A stretch of 64,000 nt of DNA from Acetobacter oryzifermentans (GCF_001628715.1 NZ_CP011120.1:1240001-1304000); one strand, 5' to 3'. Shown: positions 19,002 through 28,682, counted from the stretch's first letter. A program made the numbers and translations. The notes: generated by a model not told the origin, from the sequence alone.

Positions 19002-20447
19002 GTGGCCGGGTTAGATCCAGAAAACTGGGAAGAATTGCGCACACTAGGCCACCGCATGTTGGACGACATGCTTGAGTCCATAAAAAACGTGGCAAAAGGC
19101 CCCGTGTGGCAGCCTATGCCAGATACATTGCGGCAGAACTTTAAGCAGGCTTCTTTACCCCACAGCGCACAGGCGCTTGAAGGGCTGTATGAGCAGTTTG
19201 CCAATACAGTTCAGCCTTATGCTGTCGGTAATCGGCACCCACGTTTTATGGGGTGGGTGCATGGCGGCGGCACGGCGCAGGGCATGCTGGCAGAAATGTT
19301 GGCTGCGGGCCTAAATGCCAATCTGGGTGGGCGCAACCATGCACCAGTAGAAGTGGAACGCATGGTTATCCGCTGGGCAGCGGAAATGTTCGGCTTTCCG
19401 GATACTACCAGCGGTGTGCTGGTAACCGGTTCTTCCATGGCCAATTTTATTGCCATTCTTACGGCCAGCCGCGCAGTGCCAGATGGTACGGATTTGCGCG
19501 AGCAAGGCGTGGCAGGCCGTAAGCTGGTAGGATACGCCGCACAAACGGCACATGGCTGTGTAGCCCGGGCATTTGATATGGCCGGATTGGGCATGAAGGC
19601 CCTGCGCCGCGTGCCAGTAGATGCCGCATTTCGTCTGGATATGCAGGCGCTACGCCGCATGGTGGCGCAGGATAGGGCAGATGGATACGAGCCTTTTCTG
19701 GTTGTCGGCACGGCAGGTACTGTAGATGCCGGGAGTGTGGACCCGCTGGACGATCTGGCAGATTACGCAAAGGCCGAAAAGCTCTGGTTTCATGTAGATG
19801 GCGCATTTGGGGCGTTGGCGCAGTTGGCGCCAGACTATGCGCCATTACTCAAGGGGCTGGAGCGAGCCGATAGCCTTGCCTTCGATTTTCATAAATGGGC
19901 ACAGGTACCTTACGATGCAGGCTGCGTGTTGGTGCGTGAACAGGGGCGGCAAGCGGCAACCTTTGCACAGTCCTTAGCCTATCTCTCGCGCGAGGATCGT
20001 GGGTTGGCGGCGGATGCCCCGTGGTTTTGTGATTTGGGGCCAGATCTTTCACGCGGCTTTCGTGCGCTTAAGGTATGGTTCACGCTGGCGGGGTTTGGCA
20101 CCCAAGGGCTGGGCAATGTGGTGGCGCAATCCTGCACGGTGGCGCAGTATCTGGCATCCCGCGTGGCGGATACGCCCGGCCTTACGCTGCTGGCTCCGGT
20201 AACACTGAATATTGTGTGTTTTCGGGTAGATGTGCCTGATGTGGATGATCTGGATACGCTTAATGCGGAACTGGTGAAGGATCTTCAGGAAAGTGGCATT
20301 GCCGCGCCATCTACCACGCGCATTTACGGCAAGTTGGCTATTCGTGCGGCTATTGTAAACCACCGCACAACCAAGGAAGATGCAGATATCATGCTGGCTG
20401 GCTTGGTAGATCTGGCGCAAGCCCGTTTGGGCCGCCCGCTGGCCTAA
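19002..20447 (+). CDS. PLP-dependent group II decarboxylase (aromatic amino acid type)
   Basis: Fold-type I PLP enzyme of the group II amino acid decarboxylase family (aromatic-L-amino-acid, tyrosine or glutamate type). Counting from the GTG at 19002 (481 residues), the Schiff-base lysine is K298 in FDFHKWAQVPYD, the pyridine-contacting aspartate is D266 in HVDGA, and the cofactor-stacking histidine is H184 in QTAHG. HPRFMGWVHGGG near the N-terminus is typical of the family. The GTG has a GGAG site nine bases upstream, while the TTG at 18987 has none. The upstream SBF transporter may move substrate or product. The exact amino acid cannot be assigned. Confidence 0.8.
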   Translation: MAGLDPENWEELRTLGHRMLDDMLESIKNVAKGPVWQPMPDTLRQNFKQASLPHSAQALEGLYEQFANTVQPYAVGNRHPRFMGWVHGGGTAQGMLAEMLAAGLNANLGGRNHAPVEVERMVIRWAAEMFGFPDTTSGVLVTGSSMANFIAILTASRAVPDGTDLREQGVAGRKLVGYAAQTAHGCVARAFDMAGLGMKALRRVPVDAAFRLDMQALRRMVAQDRADGYEPFLVVGTAGTVDAGSVDPLDDLADYAKAEKLWFHVDGAFGALAQLAPDYAPLLKGLERADSLAFDFHKWAQVPYDAGCVLVREQGRQAATFAQSLAYLSREDRGLAADAPWFCDLGPDLSRGFRALKVWFTLAGFGTQGLGNVVAQSCTVAQYLASRVADTPGLTLLAPVTLNIVCFRVDVPDVDDLDTLNAELVKDLQESGIAAPSTTRIYGKLAIRAAIVNHRTTKEDADIMLAGLVDLAQARLGRPLA

Positions 20448-20477
20448 ACAAAAGCCGGGCGGGCGGCACGTTCTTCC

Positions 20478-22394
20478 TTAACGTGCGCGTTTGCGCGGCC
20501 GGCGTTTTTCTTCAAACAGAGCGGAAAGGGACTGGAGCATAGTTCCCCCCAGTTCCTCCGCATCTGTAATGGTAACGGCTTTTTGGTAATAGCGGGTAAC
20601 ATCGTGCCCAATACCAATGGCAGTGAGTTCCACCGGGCTACGGTTTTCGATCATATCGATAACAGCGCGCAGGTGATCTTCCAAATAGGATGCCGGATTG
20701 ACGGAAAGTGTGCTGTCATCCACTGGCGCGCCATCTGAAATCACCATCAAAATCTTGCGGGCTTCCTGCCGGTTTTTAATGCGATTCCATGCCCAAAGCA
20801 GGGCTTCACCATCTATGTTTTCTTTCAGCAGGCCTTCACGCAGCATCAGGCCCAGATTGGTGCGCGCACGCCGCCACGGCATATCTGCTGATTTATAGAT
20901 AATGTGGCGCAAATCATTCAGGCGGCCCGGTTCAGGCGGCTTGCCGTTTTGCAACCAGAGTTCCCGGCTTTGGCCACCTTTCCATGCGCGAGTGGTAAAG
21001 CCCAGAATTTCCACTTTTACGCCGCAGCGTTCCAGCGTGCGGGCCAGAATATCCCCGCACGATGCGGCAACAGAAATAGGCCGTCCGCGCATGGAGCCGG
21101 AATTATCAATCAGCAGGGTTACAACCGTATCGCGGAATTCCGTATCCTTTTCCTGCTTATAGGATAGGGAGAGCATGGGGTTGACCACAATGCGGGACAG
21201 GCGGCCTGCATCCAGAATGCCTTCTTCCAGATCGAAAGACCAAGAGCGGGTTTGCTGCGCCATCAAACGGCGCTGGAGCCGGTTGGCAAGCCGAGATACC
21301 ACACCATGCAAGGTGGCTAATTGCAGATCAAGCTGGTGCCGCAGGCGAGAGAGTTCTTCTGGATCACACAGTTCTTCTGCGCGAATTTCTTCATCAAACT
21401 GGGTGGTGTAGGGGTGGTAGCCTCTGGCTGTCAGGCCGGGTTCATTTTCCGGCTGGCGGCCGGGGCCTGCGGCTTCCCCCGTACCTTCTCCCATGCTGGC
21501 ATCACGTTCTTCTTCTGCAAATTCTGAAGAAGATTCGCTACTGCCTGCCATCAGTTGAGGTTGAGAGATTTCCTCTTCCTGCTCCTCCTGTTGAGGAGAT
21601 GTATTTTCTTCCTGATCTGGAGGTGGTGGGTTTGAATCATCTTGCGAATCGGCAGCTTGGGAAGAATCGTTGTTGGCATCCATGTCTTCAGATGCCGTGT
21701 CATCTTCTGTCAGGGCGCAGGCAGCCATAAGTTGACGGCTGGCGCGTGCATATGCGGCCTGATCCGTCTGGTGCTTTGCCATTTCATCCAAGGCGCTTAA
21801 CGCGTTGGGTGGCAGCGTCTGCTTCCATTTTTCTAAAATGGCCTGCGCAGGTTCAGGAACTGGTTGGCCTGTCAGTTTTTCACGCGCCAGCAGTTCCAGC
21901 CCAACCACAGGGGAAAGCTGAGAGGCCTCTGTCATCCGATCTAGCCCGGATGCACGTATATCTTGTTCAAGCCGATGCCGCAGGTTGGCCGCCACGCCTT
22001 TCATGTGGCGCGCGCCTACAGATTCGATTCTAGCTTGTTCCAGCGCATCATACACATCACGCGCCTGCGTTTCGGCAGGTTGGCGGGCAGCGTGCAGGGC
22101 AAAGTCATGGTGTTTCAGGCGCAGCGCCTGTGCATCTGCTGCGCCACGAATGCGCTGCCTTTCTTCCTCACTCAGATTGAGAGAGGGAGATTGGAGCCGC
22201 ACCTTTTCCCCAAGGCTGATCGGGGCCAGCGGCATGTTGCCACTGTGGAAGGAAACATCCGCCTCTTTTTGTCCGCCTATGGCGCGTAAAGCGGCAGATG
22301 TGGCCTGTTTGAAAGTATCCGCCCGTTTTTCCGCCTGCTCCCGAGAGAGAGACGGTGTGTTGGGAGCAGACGGGCCTTTGGTGCGATCAGCCAT
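20478..22394 (-). CDS. cobT: Cobaltochelatase subunit CobT
   Basis: VWA-domain subunit of the aerobic CobNST cobaltochelatase, which inserts cobalt into hydrogenobyrinate a,c-diamide during B12 synthesis. The 638-residue protein has a helical N-terminal half, a very acidic low-complexity linker (about 229-300) and a C-terminal von Willebrand A domain whose MIDAS motif DNSGS is at 430-434. The ATG at 22394 gives MADRTKG, the natural start. It lies 13 bases after cobS on the same strand. No cobN is in the window, although all three subunits are needed. The C-terminal tail is strongly basic. Confidence 0.93.
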   Translation of the reverse strand: MADRTKGPSAPNTPSLSREQAEKRADTFKQATSAALRAIGGQKEADVSFHSGNMPLAPISLGEKVRLQSPSLNLSEEERQRIRGAADAQALRLKHHDFALHAARQPAETQARDVYDALEQARIESVGARHMKGVAANLRHRLEQDIRASGLDRMTEASQLSPVVGLELLAREKLTGQPVPEPAQAILEKWKQTLPPNALSALDEMAKHQTDQAAYARASRQLMAACALTEDDTASEDMDANNDSSQAADSQDDSNPPPPDQEENTSPQQEEQEEEISQPQLMAGSSESSSEFAEEERDASMGEGTGEAAGPGRQPENEPGLTARGYHPYTTQFDEEIRAEELCDPEELSRLRHQLDLQLATLHGVVSRLANRLQRRLMAQQTRSWSFDLEEGILDAGRLSRIVVNPMLSLSYKQEKDTEFRDTVVTLLIDNSGSMRGRPISVAASCGDILARTLERCGVKVEILGFTTRAWKGGQSRELWLQNGKPPEPGRLNDLRHIIYKSADMPWRRARTNLGLMLREGLLKENIDGEALLWAWNRIKNRQEARKILMVISDGAPVDDSTLSVNPASYLEDHLRAVIDMIENRSPVELTAIGIGHDVTRYYQKAVTITDAEELGGTMLQSLSALFEEKRRPRKRAR

Positions 22395-22407
22395 GAAGAA
22401 ATCCGAT

Positions 22408-23415
22408 TCAGGCAGTGCGGCCGGGCAGCGGACTGGCATTGAAGCAGCGCTGATAATACTCTGCTACCATGCCGCGTTCGGCTTCATCACACTTGTTCAG
22501 GAAGGTGACGCGGAAGGCAAAGGCCACATCTTTGAAGATGCGGTCATTTTCCGCCCAGGCAATAACCCCACGTGGAGACATAACGGTGGAGAGGTCTCCC
22601 GCCATAAAGCCGGAGCGGGTGAGGGCTGCTAGCGCCACCATGTTATCAATTTTATCACGGGTGGCTTTGTCATCTTCTGCAATGCCCAGACGCGCGCATA
22701 CAATGCCCACTTCCTGCTGGTGCGGCAGATAGTTTAGGGAGGTGACAATATTCCACCTATCCATCTGGGCTTGGTTGATCTGCTGCGTGCCGTGATACAG
22801 CCCGGTTGTATCACCCAGCCCAACGGTGTTGGCCGTGGCAAACAGGCGGAAGAACGGGTTGGGGGAGATCACGCGGTTTTGGTCTAGAAGGGTCAGTTTG
22901 CCTTCTACTTCCAGCACGCGCTGGATCACAAACATCACATCAGCGCGGCCTGCATCGTATTCATCAAACACCAGTGCGCAGGGGCGCTGAAGGCACCACG
23001 GCAGCAGGCCTTCCTGAAATTCGGTAATCTGCTGGCCGTCCTTCACCACAATGGCGTCCTTGCCAATCAGATCAATGCGCGAAATGTGGCTGTCCAGATT
23101 GATGCGAATGCACGGCCAGTTCAGTCGTGCGGCAATCTGTTCAATGTGGGAGGATTTGCCGGTGCCATGGAAGCCCTGCACCATCACGCGGCGGTTGAAG
23201 GCAAAGCCTGCCAGAATGGCCAGCGTGGTATCGTGGTCGAACAGATAAGCTTTATCCACTTCTGGCACATGTTCTGTGCGAATGGAAAAGGCAGGCACCT
23301 TCATGTCAGAATCAAGGCCGAACACATCACGCACACTTACTTCCATATCTGGTACAGAAATGGCTGAAATGGGCGGGAGTTCGGAAGCGTTGGACTGGCT
23401 GGAAATATCCGTCAT
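22408..23415 (-). CDS. cobS: Cobaltochelatase subunit CobS
   Basis: AAA+ ATPase partner of CobT; the pair powers cobalt insertion by CobN. The 335 residues include Walker A GFHGTGKS (81-88), Walker B ALVFDEYD (147-154) and a sensor segment [15 protein letters not shown]. The N-terminal [18 protein letters not shown] segment is shared with alphaproteobacterial CobS. The ATG at 23415 is chosen over an upstream start that adds 17 residues of poor fit. It is preceded by the J-domain gene on the same strand, a recurring alphaproteobacterial arrangement. Confidence 0.95.
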   Translation of the reverse strand: MTDISSQSNASELPPISAISVPDMEVSVRDVFGLDSDMKVPAFSIRTEHVPEVDKAYLFDHDTTLAILAGFAFNRRVMVQGFHGTGKSSHIEQIAARLNWPCIRINLDSHISRIDLIGKDAIVVKDGQQITEFQEGLLPWCLQRPCALVFDEYDAGRADVMFVIQRVLEVEGKLTLLDQNRVISPNPFFRLFATANTVGLGDTTGLYHGTQQINQAQMDRWNIVTSLNYLPHQQEVGIVCARLGIAEDDKATRDKIDNMVALAALTRSGFMAGDLSTVMSPRGVIAWAENDRIFKDVAFAFRVTFLNKCDEAERGMVAEYYQRCFNASPLPGRTA

Positions 23416-23504
23416 GGCTATATGTCTGCGCTCTTTGTCTGACAGGAAAGAAAAAAGGCAAAGCAACCGAAAATATATGATGCCTTAAAATGCAGCATAC
23501 ATCA

Positions 23505-24125
23505 TTACAGCGCTTTTTCGAGGCTTTCGGTTAAGAGATGGGTCTTCACAATCGTGAAGGCAACATTGATTTTTTTAAGCCGTTCTTCGGCATTCCGGTC
23601 TCCGTTATTGGTGTCCGGATGGTGTTTGCGCGCCAATGCCCGGTAATGGCTTTTGGCTTCTTCCATACTGACAGGCCAAGAAAGCCCCAGAATTGCCAAA
23701 GGTTCCCGCAATGCCGCAGGGGCGGATGTGCGCTCCTGATAAGCCTGCGCACGTGCGCGCTCCGCACGGGAGCGGCGGTTCTGGCCCAGAATATCCAGCG
23801 GGTCTAGAATATCCTCTTCATTGGGTGTAGCGCGCTTTGCACCTTTGGCGCTTTGGCCAAAAGCCCATGTTGGCCGGTCCCACCCGATATCTGCGCGCAG
23901 ATGCGCTTCAATCTGGCCAGGGCTCATGCCTTTATAATAATCCCACCGCGCATTATATTCCCGAACATGGTTGAGGCAGAACCAGTAATACTGGTTCAGC
24001 GCATCGCGCGAGCGAGGGGCACGGTAACCAGCCTGTTCCTGACAGCTCGGCATGTCACAGCAACGTGCTGGTGCATCAGGATCAGGATCGAACGCGCGGG
24101 GGCGGGTGTTCCTACGTTTAATCAT
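23505..24125 (-). CDS. J-domain protein (DnaJ-like) next to cobS
   Basis: A 206-residue protein with its J domain at the C-terminus (about 141-200), including the HPD tripeptide at 169-171 that stimulates Hsp70 ATPase. The N-terminal part has cysteines C22, C23, C28 and C50 in a pattern that could bind a metal, plus WFCLNHVREYNARWDYYKGM, a block I associate with this alphaproteobacterial family. It lacks the Gly/Phe region and zinc fingers of true DnaJ, so it is a specialised co-chaperone, possibly for cobaltochelatase assembly. That link rests only on adjacency, 89 bases upstream of cobS. It is divergent from bolA. Confidence 0.82.
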   Translation of the reverse strand: MIKRRNTRPRAFDPDPDAPARCCDMPSCQEQAGYRAPRSRDALNQYYWFCLNHVREYNARWDYYKGMSPGQIEAHLRADIGWDRPTWAFGQSAKGAKRATPNEEDILDPLDILGQNRRSRAERARAQAYQERTSAPAALREPLAILGLSWPVSMEEAKSHYRALARKHHPDTNNGDRNAEERLKKINVAFTIVKTHLLTESLEKAL

Positions 24126-24176
24126 TTAGCGTTATGTGCGGTGCAAAAGCATCTGTAGCAAGAGGTAAACAGGGAT

Positions 24177-24515
24177 ATGACTAGTCTTTCAGATTCTTCG
24201 GCTCTTTCCAAGGCAGAAGGTGTGCGTATGCAGCGGGTTCGTAATATTCTGGAAAAAACATTCAACCCCATTGTGTTGGAAATTGAGGATGAAAGCCACC
24301 GCCACGCACATCATAAAGCCATGGTTCGCGGTCCAGAGGCAGGCGCCACGGAAACGCATTTTCGGGTGCTTATGGTTTCTGCCGCTTTTGAAGGCGTGAA
24401 CCGCGTGAATCGCTCCCGCATGGTGCATGAAGCTTTAGCCCCGGAATTTTCCAGCGGTTTGCATGCGCTGGCTCTTACCCTGCGTACACCGCAGGAATCC
24501 GAGAAGGTGGCATAA
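24177..24515 (+). CDS. bolA: BolA-family protein
   Basis: Small stress-morphogene protein that usually partners a monothiol glutaredoxin in iron-sulfur trafficking. The 112 residues have the BolA fold with EDESHRHAHHKAM (likely metal-ligand histidines), ETHFRVLMVSAAFEGVNRVNRSRMV, and a helical C-terminus with ALTL. It is slightly longer than enteric BolA because of the N-terminal tail. It is divergent from the J-domain gene and overlaps the downstream lipoprotein start by one base (TAATG). Confidence 0.9.
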   Translation: MTSLSDSSALSKAEGVRMQRVRNILEKTFNPIVLEIEDESHRHAHHKAMVRGPEAGATETHFRVLMVSAAFEGVNRVNRSRMVHEALAPEFSSGLHALALTLRTPQESEKVA

Positions 24516-25087
24516 TGCGCAAAGGCTTAAAATTAAACCGACGCGCATTTGCCTTGCTGGCCCCTCTGGCGTTGGCAGCCTGCGCGGGACAGGCCATGCA
24601 GGGTACATCTGGCGTAAAAAATGCCGATGTTGCGCGCGTAGAAAATTATTTCCGTACTGTGGATCTGGAAAACACCCCGTTTCTTCAAACATGGGCCAAT
24701 GGCAGCCGTGGGGGTGGGTTAATTACCTATAAGCCCGGATCGTTATACATGCACTATACGGCACCGCATGAAATGGAGCTTCGGGCTTCTGGCCATCATG
24801 CTGTGTTTACCGATGCCCAGCAGGGCTCTCAAACCCGTATTGGTCTGGCCCATAACCCGCTGGGGTTGCTTATGGGAAACCCTGTGGTGTTGTCTGGTGA
24901 GGTGACTGTTACCAACGTGCAAAAACAACCCGGCGTGTTGCAGCTTTCGCTCACACGCACGGATAATCCTTCACAGGGGTTGGTCACGCTGGTTTTTCAT
25001 GATGTGGCAAACAGGCTTGCGCTTTCCTCCATCCAGATTGTGGATGAACGCAGGCATGTTATTTCCATCAGTCTGGACCCTGTGTAA
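24515..25087 (+). CDS. LolA-like outer-membrane carrier protein with lipobox
   Basis: A 190-residue exported protein. The N-terminus has a basic region with NRRAF, a hydrophobic core and LAAC at about 20-23, which reads as a lipobox (cysteine near residue 23). The mature part looks like the LolA fold that carries lipoproteins across the periplasm: [38 protein letters not shown] and THE-like [12 protein letters not shown]. LolA is normally soluble, while LolB is lipid-anchored, so the lipobox is notable. Its last 20 bases overlap the convergent lipB. Family assignment is moderate because LolA and LolB folds are close. Confidence 0.68.
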   Translation: MRKGLKLNRRAFALLAPLALAACAGQAMQGTSGVKNADVARVENYFRTVDLENTPFLQTWANGSRGGGLITYKPGSLYMHYTAPHEMELRASGHHAVFTDAQQGSQTRIGLAHNPLGLLMGNPVVLSGEVTVTNVQKQPGVLQLSLTRTDNPSQGLVTLVFHDVANRLALSSIQIVDERRHVISISLDPV

Positions 25088-25769
25088 CGGCTACTTCCTG
25101 CAAGGCGGAAGGTACGCTGCCAAATGTGTTGGCCCAGGATTGGGCCAGCGCGTGATCCAGCTCCTGCATGGTGGTGGAAAGTCCTAGCTTGCGAAAGCTG
25201 GTTACGCCAAATTCTCTGATCCCGCAGGGCACAATGCCCTCAAAATCCGCCATGTTGGGGTCTAGGTTAATGGCAACGCCATGCCAGCTTACCCAGCGGG
25301 AAACACGAACCCCAATAGCGGCAATTTTTTCCTCATTCCCGGTTTTGGGGTCTGTTACCCATACGCCCACGCGGCCTTCGCGCACTTCACCATGAATACC
25401 AAAATGGGCCAATGCGCCAATTACCCACGATTCCAGCGCATGCACATAAGCCCGCAGGTCTCTCCCCGGCACGGGGCCGTGGGGGTGTTGTAGGTCCAGC
25501 ATCACATAAGCAGTCCTTTGCCCGGGGCCATGATATGTCCATTGCCCGCCGCGGCCTGCGTGATACGTGGGGTAGTTTGCAGGGTTAAAAAGGTCTTCTG
25601 CTTTGGCGGATGTGCCTGAAGTGTAAAGCGGTGGATGTTCCAACAACCACACGCGTTCTGTGGTTTCTCCCGCACGTATGCTGCGGGCCATGCTTTCCAT
25701 GCGGCTGAGTGCCTGAGGGTATGGAACCAGTTTTTTACTGGTTTCCCATAAAATCTGTTCTTTTGTCAT
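25068..25769 (-). CDS. lipB: Lipoyl(octanoyl) transferase LipB
   Basis: Transfers octanoyl from ACP to the lipoyl domains of 2-oxoacid dehydrogenases and the glycine cleavage H protein. The 233 residues include the [16 protein letters not shown] block, the active-site lysine in EKIAAIGVR and the acyl-accepting cysteine in IVPCGI. Length is normal. The ATG at 25769 is divergent from tRNA-Leu, and the 3' end overlaps the upstream lipoprotein gene tail-to-tail by 20 bases. No lipA is present in the window. Confidence 0.95.
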   Translation of the reverse strand: MTKEQILWETSKKLVPYPQALSRMESMARSIRAGETTERVWLLEHPPLYTSGTSAKAEDLFNPANYPTYHAGRGGQWTYHGPGQRTAYVMLDLQHPHGPVPGRDLRAYVHALESWVIGALAHFGIHGEVREGRVGVWVTDPKTGNEEKIAAIGVRVSRWVSWHGVAINLDPNMADFEGIVPCGIREFGVTSFRKLGLSTTMQELDHALAQSWANTFGSVPSALQEVAVTQGPD

Positions 25770-25797
25770 TGCCGCACGTTCCTGCTTCGGCTATAGG
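25769..25797 (+). promoter_or_regulatory. Probable sigma-70 promoter of tRNA-Leu
   Basis: TTGCCG (25769-25774), a 17-base spacer, then TATAGG (25792-25797). This predicts a start near 25804, about 38 bases before the tRNA. Confidence 0.5.
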
Positions 25798-25841
25798 GCT
25801 GTTCACCAACGGTATCGCTCTTCTGGTGCCGATTGTCACGT

Positions 25842-25928
25842 GCGGCCGTGGCGGAATGGTAGACGCGCAAGCTTGAGGTGCTTGTGGGGGAATACCCCGT
25901 GGAAGTTCGAGTCTTCTCGGCCGCACCA
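25842..25928 (+). tRNA. tRNA-Leu(GAG)
   Basis: An 87-base class II tRNA. The acceptor arms GCGGCCG (25842-25848) and CGGCCGC (25918-25924) pair fully, the discriminator is A, and CCA is encoded (25926-25928). The anticodon stem CAAGC/GCTTG encloses a seven-base loop with GAG at 25875-25877, reading CUC and CUU leucine codons. A long variable arm with a GGGG/CCCC stem is present, as expected for leucine. Confidence 0.95.
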
Positions 25929-26263
25929 CATTTCTTCAAAAACAAAATTAAATCAGAGCAATAAAATACAGCAGAGTTTTCTGTCTGTTGGGTGCATAGC
26001 TGTTCTGCCAGAGTATAATTCTGCATTTTTGTGCATGAATTGTCATATTCACGCCTCTCTTTTCCGGTTTTTAGAATAGGCGCATGGTTTTAGATGTGTA
26101 AAATAAAAGCCATGTAGAGTGTGGCCTAAAACACGCACACGCGTTTTTGCGCGTTGGGTGGGTTTTTCTGCATTCTTCAGAGCCGTGTTGTTGGCAGGGG
26201 GTTCCTGCGGGCAGGGTGGTTCTAGTGGTTGAGGTTTAACCCGTTTTTTAAGGTGTTGTATTC
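25929..26263 (+). other. 335-base intergenic region before galU
   Basis: No credible gene. The first 170 bases are visibly AT-rich. A small hairpin ACGCG (26139-26143) with CGCGT (26150-26154) lies in the second half. The galU promoter is presumably here, but I see no clear -35/-10 pair. Confidence 0.5.
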
Positions 26264-27154
26264 GTGTCCAAACCCAAGCCTTTACGTAAAGCAGTCCTGC
26301 CTGTTGCGGGATTGGGAACGCGCTTTCTGCCTGCAACCAAGGCCATGCCAAAGGAAATGCTGCCTGTTGTTGACAGGCCGCTGATCCAGTATGCGATTGA
26401 TGAAGCGCGTGAAGCCGGGATTGAAGAGTTCTGCCTGATTACAGGCCGTGGTAAGGACTCTCTTATTGATTACTTCGATATTGCTTATGAGCTGGAAGAT
26501 ACGCTGAGAGAGCGCCATAAGCTTGACTGCCTGAAAGCATTGGAGCCCAGCTCTATTGAGGCAGGTTCTCTTATTGCCGTGCGTCAGCAGGAACCGCTGG
26601 GCCTTGGGCATGCTATCTGGTGTGCACGCTCCTTTATTGGGGATGACCCGTTTGCTATCCTGCTGCCAGATGATGTTGTGCAGGCCGCACCGGGCAAAGG
26701 CTGCCTAAAGCAGTTGGCCGATGCGTATAATGAAACAGGCGGTAGCGTTGTGGCGGTTACAGAAGTACCGCGTGAACAAACAAACCGTTACGGTATTCTG
26801 GATACCGGCAAGGATGATGGCCACCTTGTGGAAGTAAAAGGTTTGGTTGAAAAACCAAAGCCAGAAGATGCACCCTCCAACCTGTCCATCATTGGCCGCT
26901 ATGTGCTGACCCCAGAAGTTATGCCGTATCTTGCCAAGCTGGAAAAAGGCGCTGGCGGTGAAGTGCAGTTGACAGATGCCATGGCAAAAACCATTGGGCA
27001 GGTGCCTTTCCACGGCCTGCGGTATGAAGGCACTCGCTTTGATTGCGGCAATAAGCTTGGCTTCCTTGAAGCTCAGGTTGCCTTTGCTCTGGAACGGCCG
27101 GATCTCGCTGATGGCGTAAAGGCATTTTTGAAAAAATATACAGATAGAGCCTAA
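26264..27154 (+). CDS. galU: UTP-glucose-1-phosphate uridylyltransferase GalU
   Basis: Makes UDP-glucose from UTP and glucose 1-phosphate, the donor for cellulose, acetan-like exopolysaccharide and lipopolysaccharide sugars in acetic acid bacteria. The 296 residues show the nucleotidyltransferase signature PVAGLGTRFLPATKAMPKEM at about 12-31, RQQEPLGLGHA, and RYEGTRFDCGNKLGF near the C-terminus. The start codon is GTG with AAGG about nine bases upstream. Its stop overlaps the downstream phosphohexomutase start by one base, so glucose 6-phosphate to UDP-glucose conversion is coded as one unit. Confidence 0.96.
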   Translation: MSKPKPLRKAVLPVAGLGTRFLPATKAMPKEMLPVVDRPLIQYAIDEAREAGIEEFCLITGRGKDSLIDYFDIAYELEDTLRERHKLDCLKALEPSSIEAGSLIAVRQQEPLGLGHAIWCARSFIGDDPFAILLPDDVVQAAPGKGCLKQLADAYNETGGSVVAVTEVPREQTNRYGILDTGKDDGHLVEVKGLVEKPKPEDAPSNLSIIGRYVLTPEVMPYLAKLEKGAGGEVQLTDAMAKTIGQVPFHGLRYEGTRFDCGNKLGFLEAQVAFALERPDLADGVKAFLKKYTDRA

Positions 27155-28563
27155 TGTCTTTTACACATAGGTTTGAAGCTACCAGCCTGCGTGAATACGA
27201 TATTCGCGGAATTGTCGGTAAAACCCTTTCAACCGATGATGCGTTTGCCATTGGCCGCACTTTTGGCAGTGTTGTGCGCCGCAGTGGCGGCAAAACATTG
27301 GTTGTGGGCTATGATGGTCGCCTGTCTTCTCCTTTATTGGAAGAAGCGCTGGTGCGCGGTGCCGTAGCATGCGGGCTGGATGTGGTGCGTGTGGGGCGAG
27401 GCCCCACACCCATGTTGTATTATGGGTCTGTTATTCTTAAGGCCGATGGTGCCGTTATGGTAACAGGCAGTCATAATCCGCCTGATCACAACGGCTTTAA
27501 AATAACTTTGGCTGGCAAGCCATTCTTCGGTGCCCAGATACGGGAACTGGGTGATCTGTCGGCCAAAGGTGATGTGGTGCCAGAAGAAAAAGGCACCGTG
27601 CGCGATGTAGATATTCGTGAAGAATATGTAGAGCGCCTTGTAAAAGATTATGTTGGCGGCCCGCGCAAGCTGAAAGTTGTCTGGGATAACGGCAACAGCT
27701 CCGCCGGTGAAGTTCTGGAAATGTTGGTAAAAAAGCTGCCGGGCGAGCACATTGTGCTAAACGCTAAAATTGACGGCACTTTTCCCGTGCATCATCCTGA
27801 TCCAACGGTTGTTAAAAATCTGGAACAGCTTATTGCCACTGTGCGCGCAAATAAGGCTGATCTGGGTATCGCATTTGATGGTGATGCAGACCGCATTGGC
27901 GTGGTGGACAACACAGGCGGAATTTTGTGGGGTGATCAACTGCTTATTCTGCTGGCGCGTGATGTGCTGAAGGCTCATTCAGGGGCCACCATTATTGCCG
28001 ATGTTAAGGCCAGTCAGGTGCTGTTTGATGAAGTGGCAAGCGCTGGTGGCAAGCCATTGATGTGGCGTACCGGCCATTCGCTTATCAAATCCAAAATGGC
28101 GGAAACGGGCTCACCTCTGGCAGGTGAAATGTCTGGCCATATTTTCTTTGCAGATAAATGGTACGGCTTTGATGATGCCTTGTACGCCGGTGTGCGCGTG
28201 CTGGATATTGTTGCCCGTATGGATGAACCACTTTCTGTGTTCCGTGAATTTCTGCCCAAAACCACATCCACCCCGGAAGTGCGTTTTGAGTGTGATGACC
28301 ATCGCAAGTTCAAGGTGATGGAGGAAGTCGCTGCACGCCTGCGTAAGCAAGGTGCGGATATTTCCGAAATTGATGGTGTGCGCGTAAATACTCCAGATGG
28401 CTGGTGGCTGCTGCGAGCTTCCAATACGCAGGCTGTTCTGGTTGCGCGTGCAGAAGGTCGGACGGAAGCATGTCTGGAGCGTCTGAAGGAAGCTGTGGTG
28501 AAGCAACTTGAACTTTCTGCTCTGCCGCGCCCTGATTTTTCAGGTAACAGTTCTGGCCACTAG
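27154..28563 (+). CDS. Phosphomannomutase/phosphoglucomutase
   Basis: Alpha-D-phosphohexomutase that interconverts 6-phospho and 1-phospho hexoses (glucose and/or mannose), feeding GalU and GDP-mannose synthesis. The 469-residue protein is of the AlgC/ManB type. The phosphoserine loop is MVTGSHNPPDHNG, the metal-binding loop is IAFDGDADRIG, the sugar-binding loop is GEMSGH, and the C-terminal phosphate-binding loop is RASNTQAVLVARAEG. Overlap with galU (TAATG) suggests translational coupling. A strong terminator follows. Whether it prefers glucose or mannose cannot be told from sequence. Confidence 0.92.
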   Translation: MSFTHRFEATSLREYDIRGIVGKTLSTDDAFAIGRTFGSVVRRSGGKTLVVGYDGRLSSPLLEEALVRGAVACGLDVVRVGRGPTPMLYYGSVILKADGAVMVTGSHNPPDHNGFKITLAGKPFFGAQIRELGDLSAKGDVVPEEKGTVRDVDIREEYVERLVKDYVGGPRKLKVVWDNGNSSAGEVLEMLVKKLPGEHIVLNAKIDGTFPVHHPDPTVVKNLEQLIATVRANKADLGIAFDGDADRIGVVDNTGGILWGDQLLILLARDVLKAHSGATIIADVKASQVLFDEVASAGGKPLMWRTGHSLIKSKMAETGSPLAGEMSGHIFFADKWYGFDDALYAGVRVLDIVARMDEPLSVFREFLPKTTSTPEVRFECDDHRKFKVMEEVAARLRKQGADISEIDGVRVNTPDGWWLLRASNTQAVLVARAEGRTEACLERLKEAVVKQLELSALPRPDFSGNSSGH

Positions 28564-28586
28564 GTTTTTAGTATAGGTTGTTATGT

Positions 28587-28620
28587 AAAGCGGGCAGTTC
28601 TTTCAGGGCTGCCCGCTTTG
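28587..28620 (+). terminator. Terminator of the galU operon
   Basis: AAAGCGGGCAG (28587-28597) and CTGCCCGCTTT (28609-28619) form a perfect 11-base stem with an 11-base loop, starting 23 bases after the stop. Confidence 0.9.
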
Positions 28621-28646
28621 CTATCTAAGCAATGTGTTTTTCCGTG

Positions 28647-28682
28647 ACCAACCTTCAAACTGTCGTTTTATGTGGGGTTGGT
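28647..28682 (+). other. Inverted repeat upstream of moaA
   Basis: ACCAACC (28647-28653) and GGTTGGT (28676-28682) are a perfect seven-base inverted repeat 18 bases before the moaA start. It could hide the poor ribosome binding site or bind a regulator; it does not match the Moco riboswitch as I know it. Confidence 0.35.
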
